A stretch of 64,000 nucleotides of DNA from Mycobacterium sp. EPa45 (GCF_001021385.1 NZ_CP011773.1:5580001-5644000); one strand, 5' to 3'. Shown: positions 39,478 through 49,951, numbered from the stretch's first letter. Numbers and translations are program-made. The notes: a model not told the origin generated them from the sequence alone.

Positions 39478-40095
39478 TTATTCGCCGATATCGCCGAGGT
39501 GTTCGCGTAGAACCACCTTGCCGTCGGCGAGGTGATAAGTCAGCCCGACGATGGCCAGGGAGCCGGCGGCGACCCGCTCGGAGATCAGGGTGGATCGGGC
39601 CAGCAGCTGCGTTCCGGTCTCGGCGACGTGGCGGGCCTCGAACTCATCGACGCGGGTCAGCCCCTCACGGCGCCCGGCCAGGATCGACGGCGTGACCCGC
39701 TCGACGAGATCGCGGATGTATCCGCCCGGCACCGCGCCCTCATCGAGGGCGGACAGGGTGGCCTGCACCGCTCCACAGCTGTCGTGTCCGAGGACGGCGA
39801 TCAGCGGCACGTTGAGCACGCCGACCGCGTACTCGATGGAGCCGAGCACCGCCGAGTCGATGACGTGGCCGGCGGTGCGCACCACGAACATGTCGCCGAG
39901 GCCTTGGTCGAAGATGATCTCGGCGGCGACCCGGCTGTCGGCACACCCGAAGATGACCGCGGTGGGGGTTTGACCTGCCGCCAACCGAGCGCGGTCCTCG
40001 ATGCTCTGGCTGGGATGCTGTGGCTGGCCGGCGACGAATCGCTCGTTACCCTCTTTGAGTGCCTTCCATGCGGTTATCGGGCTGGTGTTCGGCAT
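39478..40095 (-). CDS. canB: Beta-carbonic anhydrase
   Basis: Beta-class carbonic anhydrase of 205 residues with the zinc ligands in FGCADSRV (Cys, with the Asp-Arg dyad) and GHDSCGAV (His and Cys). It interconverts CO2 and bicarbonate. ATG at 40095 gives MPNTSPITAWKALKEGNERF, the same start as M. tuberculosis CanB (Rv3588c); the longer frame upstream overlaps mutY and is rejected. Divergent from mutY, with 37 bp between starts. Confidence 0.92.
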   Translation of the reverse strand: MPNTSPITAWKALKEGNERFVAGQPQHPSQSIEDRARLAAGQTPTAVIFGCADSRVAAEIIFDQGLGDMFVVRTAGHVIDSAVLGSIEYAVGVLNVPLIAVLGHDSCGAVQATLSALDEGAVPGGYIRDLVERVTPSILAGRREGLTRVDEFEARHVAETGTQLLARSTLISERVAAGSLAIVGLTYHLADGKVVLREHLGDIGE

Positions 40096-40132
40096 GGCCA
40101 ACATTCTGCCTTGTCTTGCGCCCCGGGATTCT

Positions 40133-41035
40133 ATGAGTCCCCTTAGTGCTGAACTCGTCGACTGGTACGGGCGCGCGCGGCGTGACCTGCCGTGGCGCAA
40201 ACCCGATGTGACGGCGTGGCAGATCCTGGTCAGTGAGTTCATGCTGCAGCAGACTCCGGTTGCCCGAGTGGCGCCGATCTGGCGGGACTGGATCGCCCGC
40301 TGGCCGACACCGTCGGCGACGGCGGCGGCCAGTGCCGCCGATGTACTCCGCGCCTGGGGCAAGCTGGGCTACCCCCGGCGGGCCAAGCGACTGCACGAGT
40401 GCGCTGTCGCGATCGCCACCGACCATGGCGACCGGGTGCCCGACGACGTCGAGGTGCTGCTGACGCTGCCCGGCGTCGGCTCCTACACCGCCCGAGCGAT
40501 CGCCTGCTTCGCGTATCAGCAGAACGTTCCGGTGGTGGACACGAACGTTCGGCGCGTGGTGGCACGAGCCATCCACGGTCTGGCCGATGCCCAAAGTCCC
40601 TCTGCGACACGCGATATGGCCGACGTGGCGGCGCTATTGCCCGACGATCCGACGGCGCCGATGTTCTCGGCGGCGCTGATGGAGCTCGGCGCGACCGTCT
40701 GCACAGCGCGAGCACCCAAGTGCGGTGTCTGTCCGCTGTCCGTGTGCGCGTGGCGGACGGCCGGGCATCCGCCGGCCACCACCGCGCCGCGGCCGGCGCA
40801 GCGTTATGCGGGTACCGATCGGCAGGTGCGGGGCAAGTTGCTGGATGTGTTGCGCACCAGCACATCCCCGGTGCCGCGAGAGCAGCTGGATGTGGTGTGG
40901 CTGACCGATACCGCGCAGCGCGACCGCGCACTGGATTCGCTTCTGGTGGACGGGCTGGTGGAACAAACCGCCGACGGCCGGTTCGCCTTGGCCGGTGAAG
41001 GCGATCAAGCGGAGCGGGCGAAGCGGCGCCGGTAG
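40133..41035 (+). CDS. mutY: A/G-specific adenine glycosylase MutY
   Basis: MutY of 300 residues. It has Glu35 (SEFMLQQT), the helix-hairpin-helix LPGVGSYTA with catalytic Asp136, and a four-Cys iron-sulfur region (Cys190, 197, 200, 205). The last spacing is one residue shorter than in E. coli MutY. The C-terminal part is shorter than in E. coli. It removes adenine opposite 8-oxoguanine. ATG 40133. The 3' end overlaps the converging regulator gene by 31 bp. Confidence 0.9.
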   Translation: MSPLSAELVDWYGRARRDLPWRKPDVTAWQILVSEFMLQQTPVARVAPIWRDWIARWPTPSATAAASAADVLRAWGKLGYPRRAKRLHECAVAIATDHGDRVPDDVEVLLTLPGVGSYTARAIACFAYQQNVPVVDTNVRRVVARAIHGLADAQSPSATRDMADVAALLPDDPTAPMFSAALMELGATVCTARAPKCGVCPLSVCAWRTAGHPPATTAPRPAQRYAGTDRQVRGKLLDVLRTSTSPVPREQLDVVWLTDTAQRDRALDSLLVDGLVEQTADGRFALAGEGDQAERAKRRR

Positions 41036-41964
41036 TCCGAGGGCGTGACGCCGACGATGCGACGGAAGTGGTGTCGCAACAGCGTTGCATTGCCGAATCC
41101 GGCCCGCTCGGCGATGCGGTCGACGTCCAGGTCGGTCTCCTCGAGCATCCGCCGGGCATAGAGCACCCGCTGATCGGTCACCCACTGCATCGGGGTGGTG
41201 CCGGCTTCCTCGACGAAGCGCCGCGCGAACGTCCGCGCCGACATATTGGCCCGCCGGGCCATGCTCGCCACGGTGTGCGGCTTGTCGAGGTTGGAAAGTA
41301 TCCAATCTAGTTGCGGTGCAAAGCCTTCCGAACATCGCGCCGGAATGGGTTGCTCGATGTACTGGCGCTGGCCGCCGTCACGCTGTGGTGGCACCACCAT
41401 CCGGCGGGCGATGATGTTGGTGACCATGCTGCCGAGTTCGCGGCGCACCAGGTGCAGGCACGCATCGATACCGGCGGCCGTACCGGCACTGGTCACCAGG
41501 TCGCCGTCGTCGACGAACAGCACGTTGCGATCCACGATCGCGGTGGGATAGCGCTGCGCGAGGTCGTCGGCGTGCATCCAGTGCGTGGTGCAGCGGCGCC
41601 CGTCGAGCAGGCCGGCCTCGCCCGCTACGAACGCACCGGAACACACTGTCAGGATCGTCGACCCAGACGCATGGGCGGCCCGCAACGCCTCCAGCGCCTC
41701 GGACGGGTAGGCCTCGACCGGGCCGGTGACTGCCGATACCGCCACCACGTCGGCACCCATCAGGGCATCGAAGCCGTGGTCGGGTACGAGTGAGGCGCCG
41801 ACGCTGGTGCGCAGCGGCCTGCCCGGCTGCGGGCCGCACACCTTGAAATCGAAGTTGGGCACCCCGTCGGCGGCCCTGTCGATGCCGAAGACCTCGCAGA
41901 CCACGCCGAACTCGAAGACCGCGACGTTCTCCAAGACCAGCGCCGAGACGCTTTTCAAAGGCAT
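41005..41964 (-). CDS. GlxA-type AraC-family transcriptional regulator
   Basis: Protein of 319 residues with an N-terminal DJ-1/PfpI-like domain (ILTVCSGAFVAGEAGLLDGRRCTTHW, where the Cys sits in the nucleophile elbow) and a C-terminal double helix-turn-helix AraC domain (about 220-315, MSARTFARRFVEEAGTTPMQW). Such regulators sense small metabolites; the target is unknown. Direct repeats at 41965-42019, immediately before its ATG, are a likely binding site. Confidence 0.85.
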   Translation of the reverse strand: MPLKSVSALVLENVAVFEFGVVCEVFGIDRAADGVPNFDFKVCGPQPGRPLRTSVGASLVPDHGFDALMGADVVAVSAVTGPVEAYPSEALEALRAAHASGSTILTVCSGAFVAGEAGLLDGRRCTTHWMHADDLAQRYPTAIVDRNVLFVDDGDLVTSAGTAAGIDACLHLVRRELGSMVTNIIARRMVVPPQRDGGQRQYIEQPIPARCSEGFAPQLDWILSNLDKPHTVASMARRANMSARTFARRFVEEAGTTPMQWVTDQRVLYARRMLEETDLDVDRIAERAGFGNATLLRHHFRRIVGVTPSDYRRRFARSA

Positions 41965-42019
41965 GGCAGGATTTTATCTCATACGGTCAGTACTGCCACT
42001 GTTGGCGGAATCTTATCTC
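41965..42019. promoter_or_regulatory. Two 16-bp direct repeats (likely AraC-type operator)
   Basis: GGCAGGATTTTATCTC (41965-41980) and GGCGGAATCTTATCTC (42004-42019) agree at 13 of 16 positions and are 39 bp apart in the same orientation. They fill the gap between the GlxA-type regulator and the divergent small membrane gene. AraC regulators typically bind direct repeats. Confidence 0.6.
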
Positions 42020-42035
42020 GCGAAACATTACTGCC

Positions 42036-42266
42036 ATGACCGCATTGATCGCCTTCCTGTTACTGGCCCTGCTGGCGGTCGGCGTGAGCAGACTGCGACT
42101 GCGCGCCGGCCAATTCCGCGTGAGCGCTCCGATGGTCGGTCCCCTGTTCGTCGAGGGGGGTGACGCCGACGCGCGCCGCATCAGCCACGATCTTGACGCC
42201 GTCCGCACCCGATTCGAACAACACCCGAGCTGGCCGTCGTCAGGTGTGCTCGGGGAGCGCCGCTAG
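42036..42266 (+). CDS. Small membrane protein of unknown function (76 aa)
   Basis: Reading frame of 76 codons with strongly GC-rich third positions. It has an N-terminal hydrophobic helix (LIAFLLLALLAVGVS) followed by a basic and then an acidic soluble tail. It is the only frame in the gap and begins 16 bp after the direct repeats, so it may be the target of the divergent GlxA-type regulator. The 3' end overlaps the converging hydrolase by 27 bp. No family recognised. Confidence 0.6.
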   Translation: MTALIAFLLLALLAVGVSRLRLRAGQFRVSAPMVGPLFVEGGDADARRISHDLDAVRTRFEQHPSWPSSGVLGERR

Positions 42267-43013
42267 GAACGACTCGACGGCGTCCCGGTATCGGTCCGGG
42301 GCGTCGTCGTGGACAAGGTGGCCCGCCCCCGGTACGTGGACATAGCGCGCCGATGACCCTGCCAGCTCGGCCATCCGCCGCATCTGACCGGGCGGCGCCA
42401 CCGAGTCGCCCGCCTCGATGAGCAACACTGGGGCCCGGACCGCCTGCCACTGCTGCCAGTAGTCCCGGGTGCCCCACTGCCCGGCGATCTCGATCCAGCG
42501 GGCCGGCTGGCCGTGCAACCGCCAGCCCGTCGCCGTCCGGTCGAAGGCCTCCAGGAAATAGCGCCCCGCGACCGGGCCGAACTCCTCGAAAACCTGCTCG
42601 GCAGTGGAGTATTCGACCGGCAGCGCATGGACCCACGGCTCCCACGGGCCCGTGGTGCGGCCGACGAAGTCGGGCGCCATGTCCTCGACCACCAGAGCAC
42701 TCACCAGCTCAGGCCGCTGCGCGGCCAGACACCAGGAATGCAGCCCACCCATCGAGTGGCCGATAAGCACCGCGGGTCCACCGAGCGTCGCGACGGCATC
42801 ACCGAGATCGGCCACGAAGCGTTCAGTGCTGACCGGCTCGGAATCCTCGACATCGCGGCCGCGGTGCCAGGGCGCGTCGTAGGTGTACACCGACCCGAAT
42901 CGGGTCAGCCACGGCACCTGCCGCGACCAGGTGGTGCCACGGCCCATCAGGCCGTGGACGAGCACCATGGGGCGTCCGTCACCACCCCGATGGGTCAGCG
43001 CCTGCGTGCTCAC
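42240..43013 (-). CDS. Alpha/beta hydrolase, Rv3591c orthologue
   Basis: Alpha/beta hydrolase of 257 residues (the same length as the M. tuberculosis orthologue) with the oxyanion block VHGLMGRGTTW, the nucleophile elbow GHSMGG and the late His in GAGHLVHD. GTG at 43013 is chosen; a longer frame upstream runs into mhuD on the other strand. Substrate unknown. Confidence 0.83.
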   Translation of the reverse strand: MSTQALTHRGGDGRPMVLVHGLMGRGTTWSRQVPWLTRFGSVYTYDAPWHRGRDVEDSEPVSTERFVADLGDAVATLGGPAVLIGHSMGGLHSWCLAAQRPELVSALVVEDMAPDFVGRTTGPWEPWVHALPVEYSTAEQVFEEFGPVAGRYFLEAFDRTATGWRLHGQPARWIEIAGQWGTRDYWQQWQAVRAPVLLIEAGDSVAPPGQMRRMAELAGSSARYVHVPGAGHLVHDDAPDRYRDAVESFLAALPEHT

Positions 43014-43068
43014 CGCTTCATCTTGCGCGGTCGGCCACCGGCCTGAGCGGGCGCGGTAGCCTTGCGCC

Positions 43069-43386
43069 ATGTCCGTGGTGAAGATCAACGCAATCGAGAT
43101 TCCGCCGGGTGCCGGCCCCGAGCTGGAGAAGCGGTTCGCCAACCGTGCGCACGCCGTCGACAACCAGCCCGGCTTCCTCGGCTTCCAATTGCTGCGGCCG
43201 GTGAAGGGCGAGGACCGCTACTTCGTGGTGACCACGTGGGAGTCCGAGGAGGCTTTCCAGGCCTGGGCCACCGGACCGGCGATCCACGCGCACGCCGGTG
43301 AGCGCGCCAACCCCGTGGCCAAAGGTGCCCATCTGCTCGAGTTCGAGGTTGTGTTGGACGTTGCCGGGACCGGCTCCAAGGCTTAG
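43069..43386 (+). CDS. mhuD: Haem-degrading monooxygenase MhuD
   Basis: Antibiotic-biosynthesis-monooxygenase-fold protein of 105 residues. Asn7, Trp66 and the haem ligand His75, the residues known to be essential in M. tuberculosis MhuD (Rv3592), are all at the same positions. It degrades haem to mycobilin and iron without releasing CO. ATG start. Divergent from the hydrolase, with lpqF 10 bp downstream. Confidence 0.94.
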   Translation: MSVVKINAIEIPPGAGPELEKRFANRAHAVDNQPGFLGFQLLRPVKGEDRYFVVTTWESEEAFQAWATGPAIHAHAGERANPVAKGAHLLEFEVVLDVAGTGSKA

Positions 43387-43396
43387 CGCACGCCGA

Positions 43397-44740
43397 GTGC
43401 GCCGGCGCGCGGTGGCCAGCGCAATAGCCGTGGCCACCGTGATCGCATCCGCCGCCGCTCTGGCAACCAGCTGCACACCGACTCCTGCGCCGCCGGCCAA
43501 CGCCGGCGCGGGGGTCCGCATCGACCTCAACACCCCGCAGGGGGTGCGGGCCAAGCAGGTCATGGACATGCTGAACTCCGACTGGCCCATCGGAAACCAG
43601 AGCGTCAAGACGCTGGCCACCCCGGACCTGGTGGACCCGGTCGCCCACACCATGGACTCGCTGTGGTGGGACCGGCCCTACACGCTGGCCGGCGTCGAAG
43701 TCGGCGCCAACGTGGCCACTCTGCATATGCTGACCTCCTATGGCGCCCGCCAGGACATCGACCTGCGCATCGGGGACGACACCTTCGTCAGCCGGTTCGT
43801 GGTCACCACCGAGAAACCCAAGATCGACTCGTGGCAGGACGTCGACACCGCACTGAGCCGAACGGGGGCCCGCTACTCATGGCAGGTCTCCAAGGTCAAC
43901 GACGGCCGCTGTGAGAAGGTGGCAGGCACCAACACCGCCGAACCACTGCCGCTGGCTTCGATTTTCAAGACCTATGTCCTGTACGCGGTCGAAACCGCGG
44001 TATCCGCAGGCACATTGAGGTGGGATGACAAACTCACCATCACTGCCGAATTGAAGAAGCTCGGTTCGTCGGGCTTCGACAAGCTGCCGCCCGGTTCGCA
44101 GATCACCGTCCGCGAGGCAGCGGGGAAGATGATCTCCACGAGCGACAACATGGCCACCGACATGCTGATCGGGCGTGTGGGCACCCCCGCTGTCGAAGAG
44201 GCTCTGGTGGCGGCCGGCCACCACGACCCGGCGAGCATGAAGCCGTTCCCGACGATGCGGGAGCTGTTCGCCATCGGCTGGGGCAATCCCGATGTGCGCG
44301 AACAGTGGAAGGCCACTGTGCCCGCGAACCGGGGAAGTCTGTTGCACGACGCGGACGCTCGCCCCTACGACCCCGATCCGTATCGCTCCCACACTCCCGC
44401 CTCGACCTACGGCGTGGAGTGGTACGGCAACGCCGAGGACATCTGCCGCGTGCACGCCGCCCTTCAGCACAACGCCATCGGTCCGGCCGCCCCCGTCAAG
44501 GACGTCATGTCCGAAGCCGCGGGCATCGACCTCGACCGCTCCGAGTGGCCCTATATCGCCGCGAAGGCGGGAAACCTGCCCGGCGAAATGACATTCAGCT
44601 GGTATGCCGTCGACCGAACCGGTCAGGCCTGGGTGGTCAGCTTCCAGTTCAACTGGCCCCGCTTCCACAGCGCCAACGCCGGCGGCTGGGCGATGACCAT
44701 CATCAAGCAGGTCTTCGGACTACTGCCCCGCTACCGCTGA
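43397..44740 (+). CDS. lpqF: Lipoprotein LpqF with class A beta-lactamase-like domain
   Basis: Protein of about 447 residues. The signal peptide ends in a lipobox (ATSC). An N-terminal domain (about 30-150) precedes a serine-hydrolase domain with the class A penicillin-recognising motifs SIFK (SxxK), SDN and KAG in order. Orthologue of Rv3593. It may act on cell-wall or ester substrates; beta-lactam hydrolysis is not shown. Start GTG 43397 fits the signal peptide; no good ribosome site. The 3' end overlaps the next gene by 21 bp. Confidence 0.83.
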   Translation: MRRRAVASAIAVATVIASAAALATSCTPTPAPPANAGAGVRIDLNTPQGVRAKQVMDMLNSDWPIGNQSVKTLATPDLVDPVAHTMDSLWWDRPYTLAGVEVGANVATLHMLTSYGARQDIDLRIGDDTFVSRFVVTTEKPKIDSWQDVDTALSRTGARYSWQVSKVNDGRCEKVAGTNTAEPLPLASIFKTYVLYAVETAVSAGTLRWDDKLTITAELKKLGSSGFDKLPPGSQITVREAAGKMISTSDNMATDMLIGRVGTPAVEEALVAAGHHDPASMKPFPTMRELFAIGWGNPDVREQWKATVPANRGSLLHDADARPYDPDPYRSHTPASTYGVEWYGNAEDICRVHAALQHNAIGPAAPVKDVMSEAAGIDLDRSEWPYIAAKAGNLPGEMTFSWYAVDRTGQAWVVSFQFNWPRFHSANAGGWAMTIIKQVFGLLPRYR

Positions 44741-45277
44741 TCGCAGCGTCCAGCCCGTCCCCCGGTGATGCAGGGTTGTGCTGCTGGCCGGTGAAATATC
44801 GATGCGCCAGAATGACTTTGGCGGGGCGTCCAGTGCGGTGAGGATGGCGGCGCGGATCACCGCGGGGTGGGTGACCGCGATGGTGCGGCCTGGTGCGCGG
44901 GCCAGGTCGGCCAGCCAGCCCCGCACCCGGGCGATCAGCTCGACGATGGATTCGCCGTTGTGCGGACAACTTTCGGGCTCGGTGAGCCACTGGGTGAGCT
45001 CAGCCGGCTGCACCCGATCGAGGCCCAGGCCGCGCCAGACACCGCAGCCCAGGTCGGCCAGCCGCGATTCGACGGCAGGCGTCAGGCCTAGCGCCTCCGC
45101 GGTCTGGCGTGCCCGGATTTCCGGCCCACACAGCACGGTGTCCGCGGCACCCACGTCGAGCAGCTCGAGCTGTCGTCGACCCCGTCCGTTGAGTTCTTCG
45201 TCGATCGGAAATCGCCCGGCTGCCGTGGCGTCGGTCATGGCGTGGGAGACCAGGGTCAGCCGGACGACTTCACTCAC
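44720..45277 (-). CDS. Histidine-phosphatase-like protein with altered catalytic motif
   Basis: Protein of 185 residues with the phosphoglycerate-mutase/histidine-phosphatase layout: His12 near the N-terminus, CGPEIRARQTAEALGL, and a second His in VTHPAVIRAA. The usual RHG is SHA (residues 11-13), so the Arg and Gly next to the nucleophile are lost. GTG start overlaps the cbtA stop as GTGA. CobC-type alpha-ribazole phosphatases belong to this family, and its place in the cobalamin-controlled cbtBA operon suggests a B12 link. Confidence 0.8.
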   Translation of the reverse strand: MSEVVRLTLVSHAMTDATAAGRFPIDEELNGRGRRQLELLDVGAADTVLCGPEIRARQTAEALGLTPAVESRLADLGCGVWRGLGLDRVQPAELTQWLTEPESCPHNGESIVELIARVRGWLADLARAPGRTIAVTHPAVIRAAILTALDAPPKSFWRIDISPASSTTLHHRGTGWTLRSAVAGQ

Positions 45278-46008
45278 GCAGTGACGGGCTCCCGCTGCTT
45301 GCTGTCGAGCAGCCGGTGCATCAGTGCGGCGAACACCGTACCGATCGTCACCCACATGACGACCTGAGTGCCCAGCGAGTACAGCCGGAACTCGTAGAGC
45401 AGGTCGGCGGGAAAATGCTCGGGTGTCTCGTCGATCGTCGGCAGCGCCAGCATGACCACCGCTACCGCGACGAGGTAGCCGCCCGCCGCGATCAACGTCG
45501 CGTTCCAACCGTCGAGTCGCTGGGCGATCCTGCGTTGGACCACGACCGCCGCGACGAACAGCGCCGCGGACAGCACGACCATCAGCAGATAGAGCAGAGT
45601 CCGCTGCCGGATCGTTTCCTCGAGGCTGACCGCCGGTGGGTTGGGCGGGTACTTCAGCGCGGGAACGACGTAGAGGCACACCAGCATCGCCCCCGCCACC
45701 CGAGCCGCCAGCGGCCGCGCCGCGGTATCGCCGAAGCGGCCGTAGGCCACGGCGAACACCACCGCGAGCAGTGCGCCCATGGCAACCGCGAAGGCGAAGA
45801 CGCCGAAGCCCATGCCGATGTTGCCCTGCACGCCACGGGTGAACAGTTCAACGCCGTGCTCGTGGTCGCCGTGGCTGTGCGCCATCTCGCCTTCGAACCC
45901 GATCGCACGTTCGATCACCGGCTCCAAAAAGATGCGCGCGAAGACGAATGCGAGCACGCCGGCAAGGGCGCCAGACAGGATGCCGCGCCAGATTATGGAC
46001 TTTTCCAT
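45274..46008 (-). CDS. cbtA: Cobalt transporter subunit CbtA
   Basis: Membrane protein of 244 residues with five to seven hydrophobic segments. MEKSIIWRGILSGALAGVLAF is typical of CbtA, and a His-rich loop (AHSHGDHEHG) follows the first helix. CbtA/CbtB are predicted cobalt importers commonly found behind cobalamin riboswitches. ATG 46008, 25 bp after cbtB, and coupled to the phosphatase-like gene. Confidence 0.88.
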   Translation of the reverse strand: MEKSIIWRGILSGALAGVLAFVFARIFLEPVIERAIGFEGEMAHSHGDHEHGVELFTRGVQGNIGMGFGVFAFAVAMGALLAVVFAVAYGRFGDTAARPLAARVAGAMLVCLYVVPALKYPPNPPAVSLEETIRQRTLLYLLMVVLSAALFVAAVVVQRRIAQRLDGWNATLIAAGGYLVAVAVVMLALPTIDETPEHFPADLLYEFRLYSLGTQVVMWVTIGTVFAALMHRLLDSKQREPVTA

Positions 46009-46033
46009 GTGTGTTGGCGAAACTGCCGCTGGC

Positions 46034-46246
46034 TCAGTGGCAGGGGAAGCCGAGCAGGTGGCGGGCATCATGCACGAATTCGTGAACGTACATGTTGTCG
46101 CCGAAAACCGAAGTGGCACCCTGATCGATGCCGACGAAGTACAGCACCAGCAGCGCGAAGAAGGCGGTCAGCGAAAGCCAGGCGACGGCTTTGGCGGCCG
46201 ACAGGTCGACGGCGCGGGCGCGGCTCTTGGTCTGCGGAGTGGTCAT
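46034..46246 (-). CDS. cbtB: Cobalt transporter subunit CbtB
   Basis: Protein of 70 residues with one membrane helix (about 20-40) and a C-terminal histidine cluster (YVHEFVHDARHLLGFPCH), the hallmark of CbtB. ATG 46246 with GAAAGGA upstream. It lies immediately downstream of a cobalamin riboswitch and is the first gene of the cbtB-cbtA-phosphatase operon. Confidence 0.9.
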   Translation of the reverse strand: MTTPQTKSRARAVDLSAAKAVAWLSLTAFFALLVLYFVGIDQGATSVFGDNMYVHEFVHDARHLLGFPCH

Positions 46247-46261
46247 CGGTGTCCTTTCAGG

Positions 46262-46372
46262 GAGCTACGCGTCCCAATACGAACCGTGACGGGCCTCGGG
46301 TCTGACTGTCCACAGTGGCGCGACCGTTCTGGAATTTCACCAGATTCCTCAACTCGTCTTTACAACGAGGAT
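46262..46372 (-). ncRNA. Cobalamin riboswitch upstream of cbtBA
   Basis: On the minus strand, in the correct order, are AATCTGGTGAAATTCCAG (46329-46346), the conserved GCCACTGTG (46311-46319) and a B12-box-like AGTCAGACCC (46298-46307). A 5' hairpin CTCGT...ACGAG lies at about 46353-46369. These are the core elements of the cobalamin riboswitch class. It ends just before the cbtB ribosome site, so control is probably at translation initiation. Confidence 0.85.
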
Positions 46373-46378
46373 CGTATA

Positions 46379-46397
46379 CCGGCTGGAGTTCAGCCGG
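46379..46397 (-). terminator. Hairpin at the ybjQ-like gene end, next to the cbtB promoter
   Basis: CCGGCTG and CAGCCGG (7-bp perfect arms, 5-nt loop) overlap the stop codon of the YbjQ-family gene. The next bases on the minus strand are TATACGAT, a good -10 for the riboswitch transcript. The hairpin may separate the two transcripts; no U-run follows. Confidence 0.45.
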
Positions 46398-46758
46398 CGC
46401 CGTAACCCAGTTGCTGCGCGGTGTACTTGGCGGCGTCGGTGATCGGGACGGCCTGTACCGCGGTGCCGTAAGCACAGATCTCGGTCCAGACATCGCCGAG
46501 TTCGGTGGTGTCGAAACGCATTCCGACGATCGCGTTGCCACCGCGATTGCGGGCCTCGCCCATCAACCGGTTCATCGCCTCGTTGCGGCTTTCGGCAAGG
46601 TTCTTCGTCATGCCCTGCAATTCGCCGCCGAACATGCTTTTGAAGCCCGCGCCCATCTGGGCGAAAGCGTTGCGCGATCGAACGGTGAGGCCGAACACCT
46701 CACCGCACACCCGCTGGATCTCCCAGCCCGGGATGTCGTTGGTGGTCACAACAAGCAC
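46390..46758 (-). CDS. YbjQ/UPF0145 family protein
   Basis: Protein of about 122 residues with TTNDIPGWEIQRVCGEVFG near the N-terminus and GGNAIVGMRFDTTELG, the two signatures of the UPF0145 (YbjQ) family, proposed to bind heavy metals or haem-like ligands and to form pentamers. GTG 46758 lies 7 bp after GGAAGG; a TTG two codons earlier is possible. It follows the clpC1 terminator on the same strand. Function unknown. Confidence 0.83.
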   Translation of the reverse strand: MLVVTTNDIPGWEIQRVCGEVFGLTVRSRNAFAQMGAGFKSMFGGELQGMTKNLAESRNEAMNRLMGEARNRGGNAIVGMRFDTTELGDVWTEICAYGTAVQAVPITDAAKYTAQQLGYGAG

Positions 46759-46781
46759 GGCCAAGCCTTCCTCTGGATGCG

Positions 46782-46820
46782 AAACGGGCGACTACCCCGG
46801 TAGAGGGTAGCCGCCCGTTT
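46782..46820 (-). terminator. Intrinsic-type terminator of clpC1
   Basis: AAACGGGCGACTACCC (46782-46797) and GGGTAGCCGCCCGTTT (46805-46820) pair over 16 bp with a single mismatch and a 7-nt loop. The stem starts 14 bp after the clpC1 stop (minus strand) and ends with a short TTT. Confidence 0.85.
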
Positions 46821-46833
46821 TCGTGCAGCGTCG

Positions 46834-49362
<2,529 letters not shown>

Positions 49363-49467
49363 CCTCGGTTACCTGCTCTCCATACGATTAGGTACAGCGG
49401 TAGTCACCACGTACCTGTCGTCCACTCTAATGGGCGGTCGCAGAAGGCGTCCTCCCTTGCCACCCTT

Positions 49468-49484
49468 ACCGCGTCCCTAGCGGT
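49468..49484. promoter_or_regulatory. Palindrome upstream of clpC1 (weak ClgR-site candidate)
   Basis: ACCGC-n7-GCGGT lies about 106 bp upstream of the clpC1 ATG in the 247-bp clpC1-lsr2 gap. ClgR is known to activate clp genes in mycobacteria, but the site does not match the ClgR consensus I remember closely. Confidence 0.25.
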
Positions 49485-49609
49485 GCGGACCTAGCAGACC
49501 AACGCGGCAGAGCTGCGAATCGTTTCCGGTAAACACCGGTCGCCGCTTCGCCCCCAGCGAACGGGGCTGCACGTCCGTCGTGGCCGGCGGCGAGGAGGTT
49601 AGCTGGAGC

Positions 49610-49951
49610 CTAGGTCGCGGCGTGGAAGGCGTCGATGATGTCGGCCGGGATCCGTCCCCGGGTCGACACCTTGTGTCCATTGCGCCGCGCCCACTCCCGG
49701 ATCGCGGCGCTCTGCTCGCGATCGATGCTGGCGCGGCCACGGCCTGCCGGACCGGAGCGACCACGGCGCCGGCCTCCGACGCGGCGGCTGGCCTCGACCC
49801 ACTGCTTGAGATCGTTACGCAGTTTCTGAGCATTCTTTGAAGAAAGGTCGATCTCATAGCTCACACCGTCGAGCGCGAATTCGACCGTTTCATCGGCTGC
49901 TCCTGCGCCGTCGAAATCGTCGACGAGAGTGACGGTCACTTTCTTGGCCAT
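49610..49951 (-). CDS. lsr2: Nucleoid-associated protein Lsr2
   Basis: Lsr2 of 113 residues. The N-terminal oligomerisation domain ([15 protein letters not shown]) is linked by a Gly/Arg-rich stretch to the C-terminal DNA-binding domain with the AT-hook-like Arg98-Gly99-Arg100 ([10 protein letters not shown]). Lsr2 binds AT-rich DNA and silences acquired genes, an H-NS analogue. ATG 49951. Confidence 0.96.
   Translation of the reverse strand: MAKKVTVTLVDDFDGAGAADETVEFALDGVSYEIDLSSKNAQKLRNDLKQWVEASRRVGGRRRGRSGPAGRGRASIDREQSAAIREWARRNGHKVSTRGRIPADIIDAFHAAT

Noticed and set aside
49468..49484. ClgR operator as a firm finding
   Set aside because: The palindrome departs from the ClgR pattern I recall; kept only as a weak feature.
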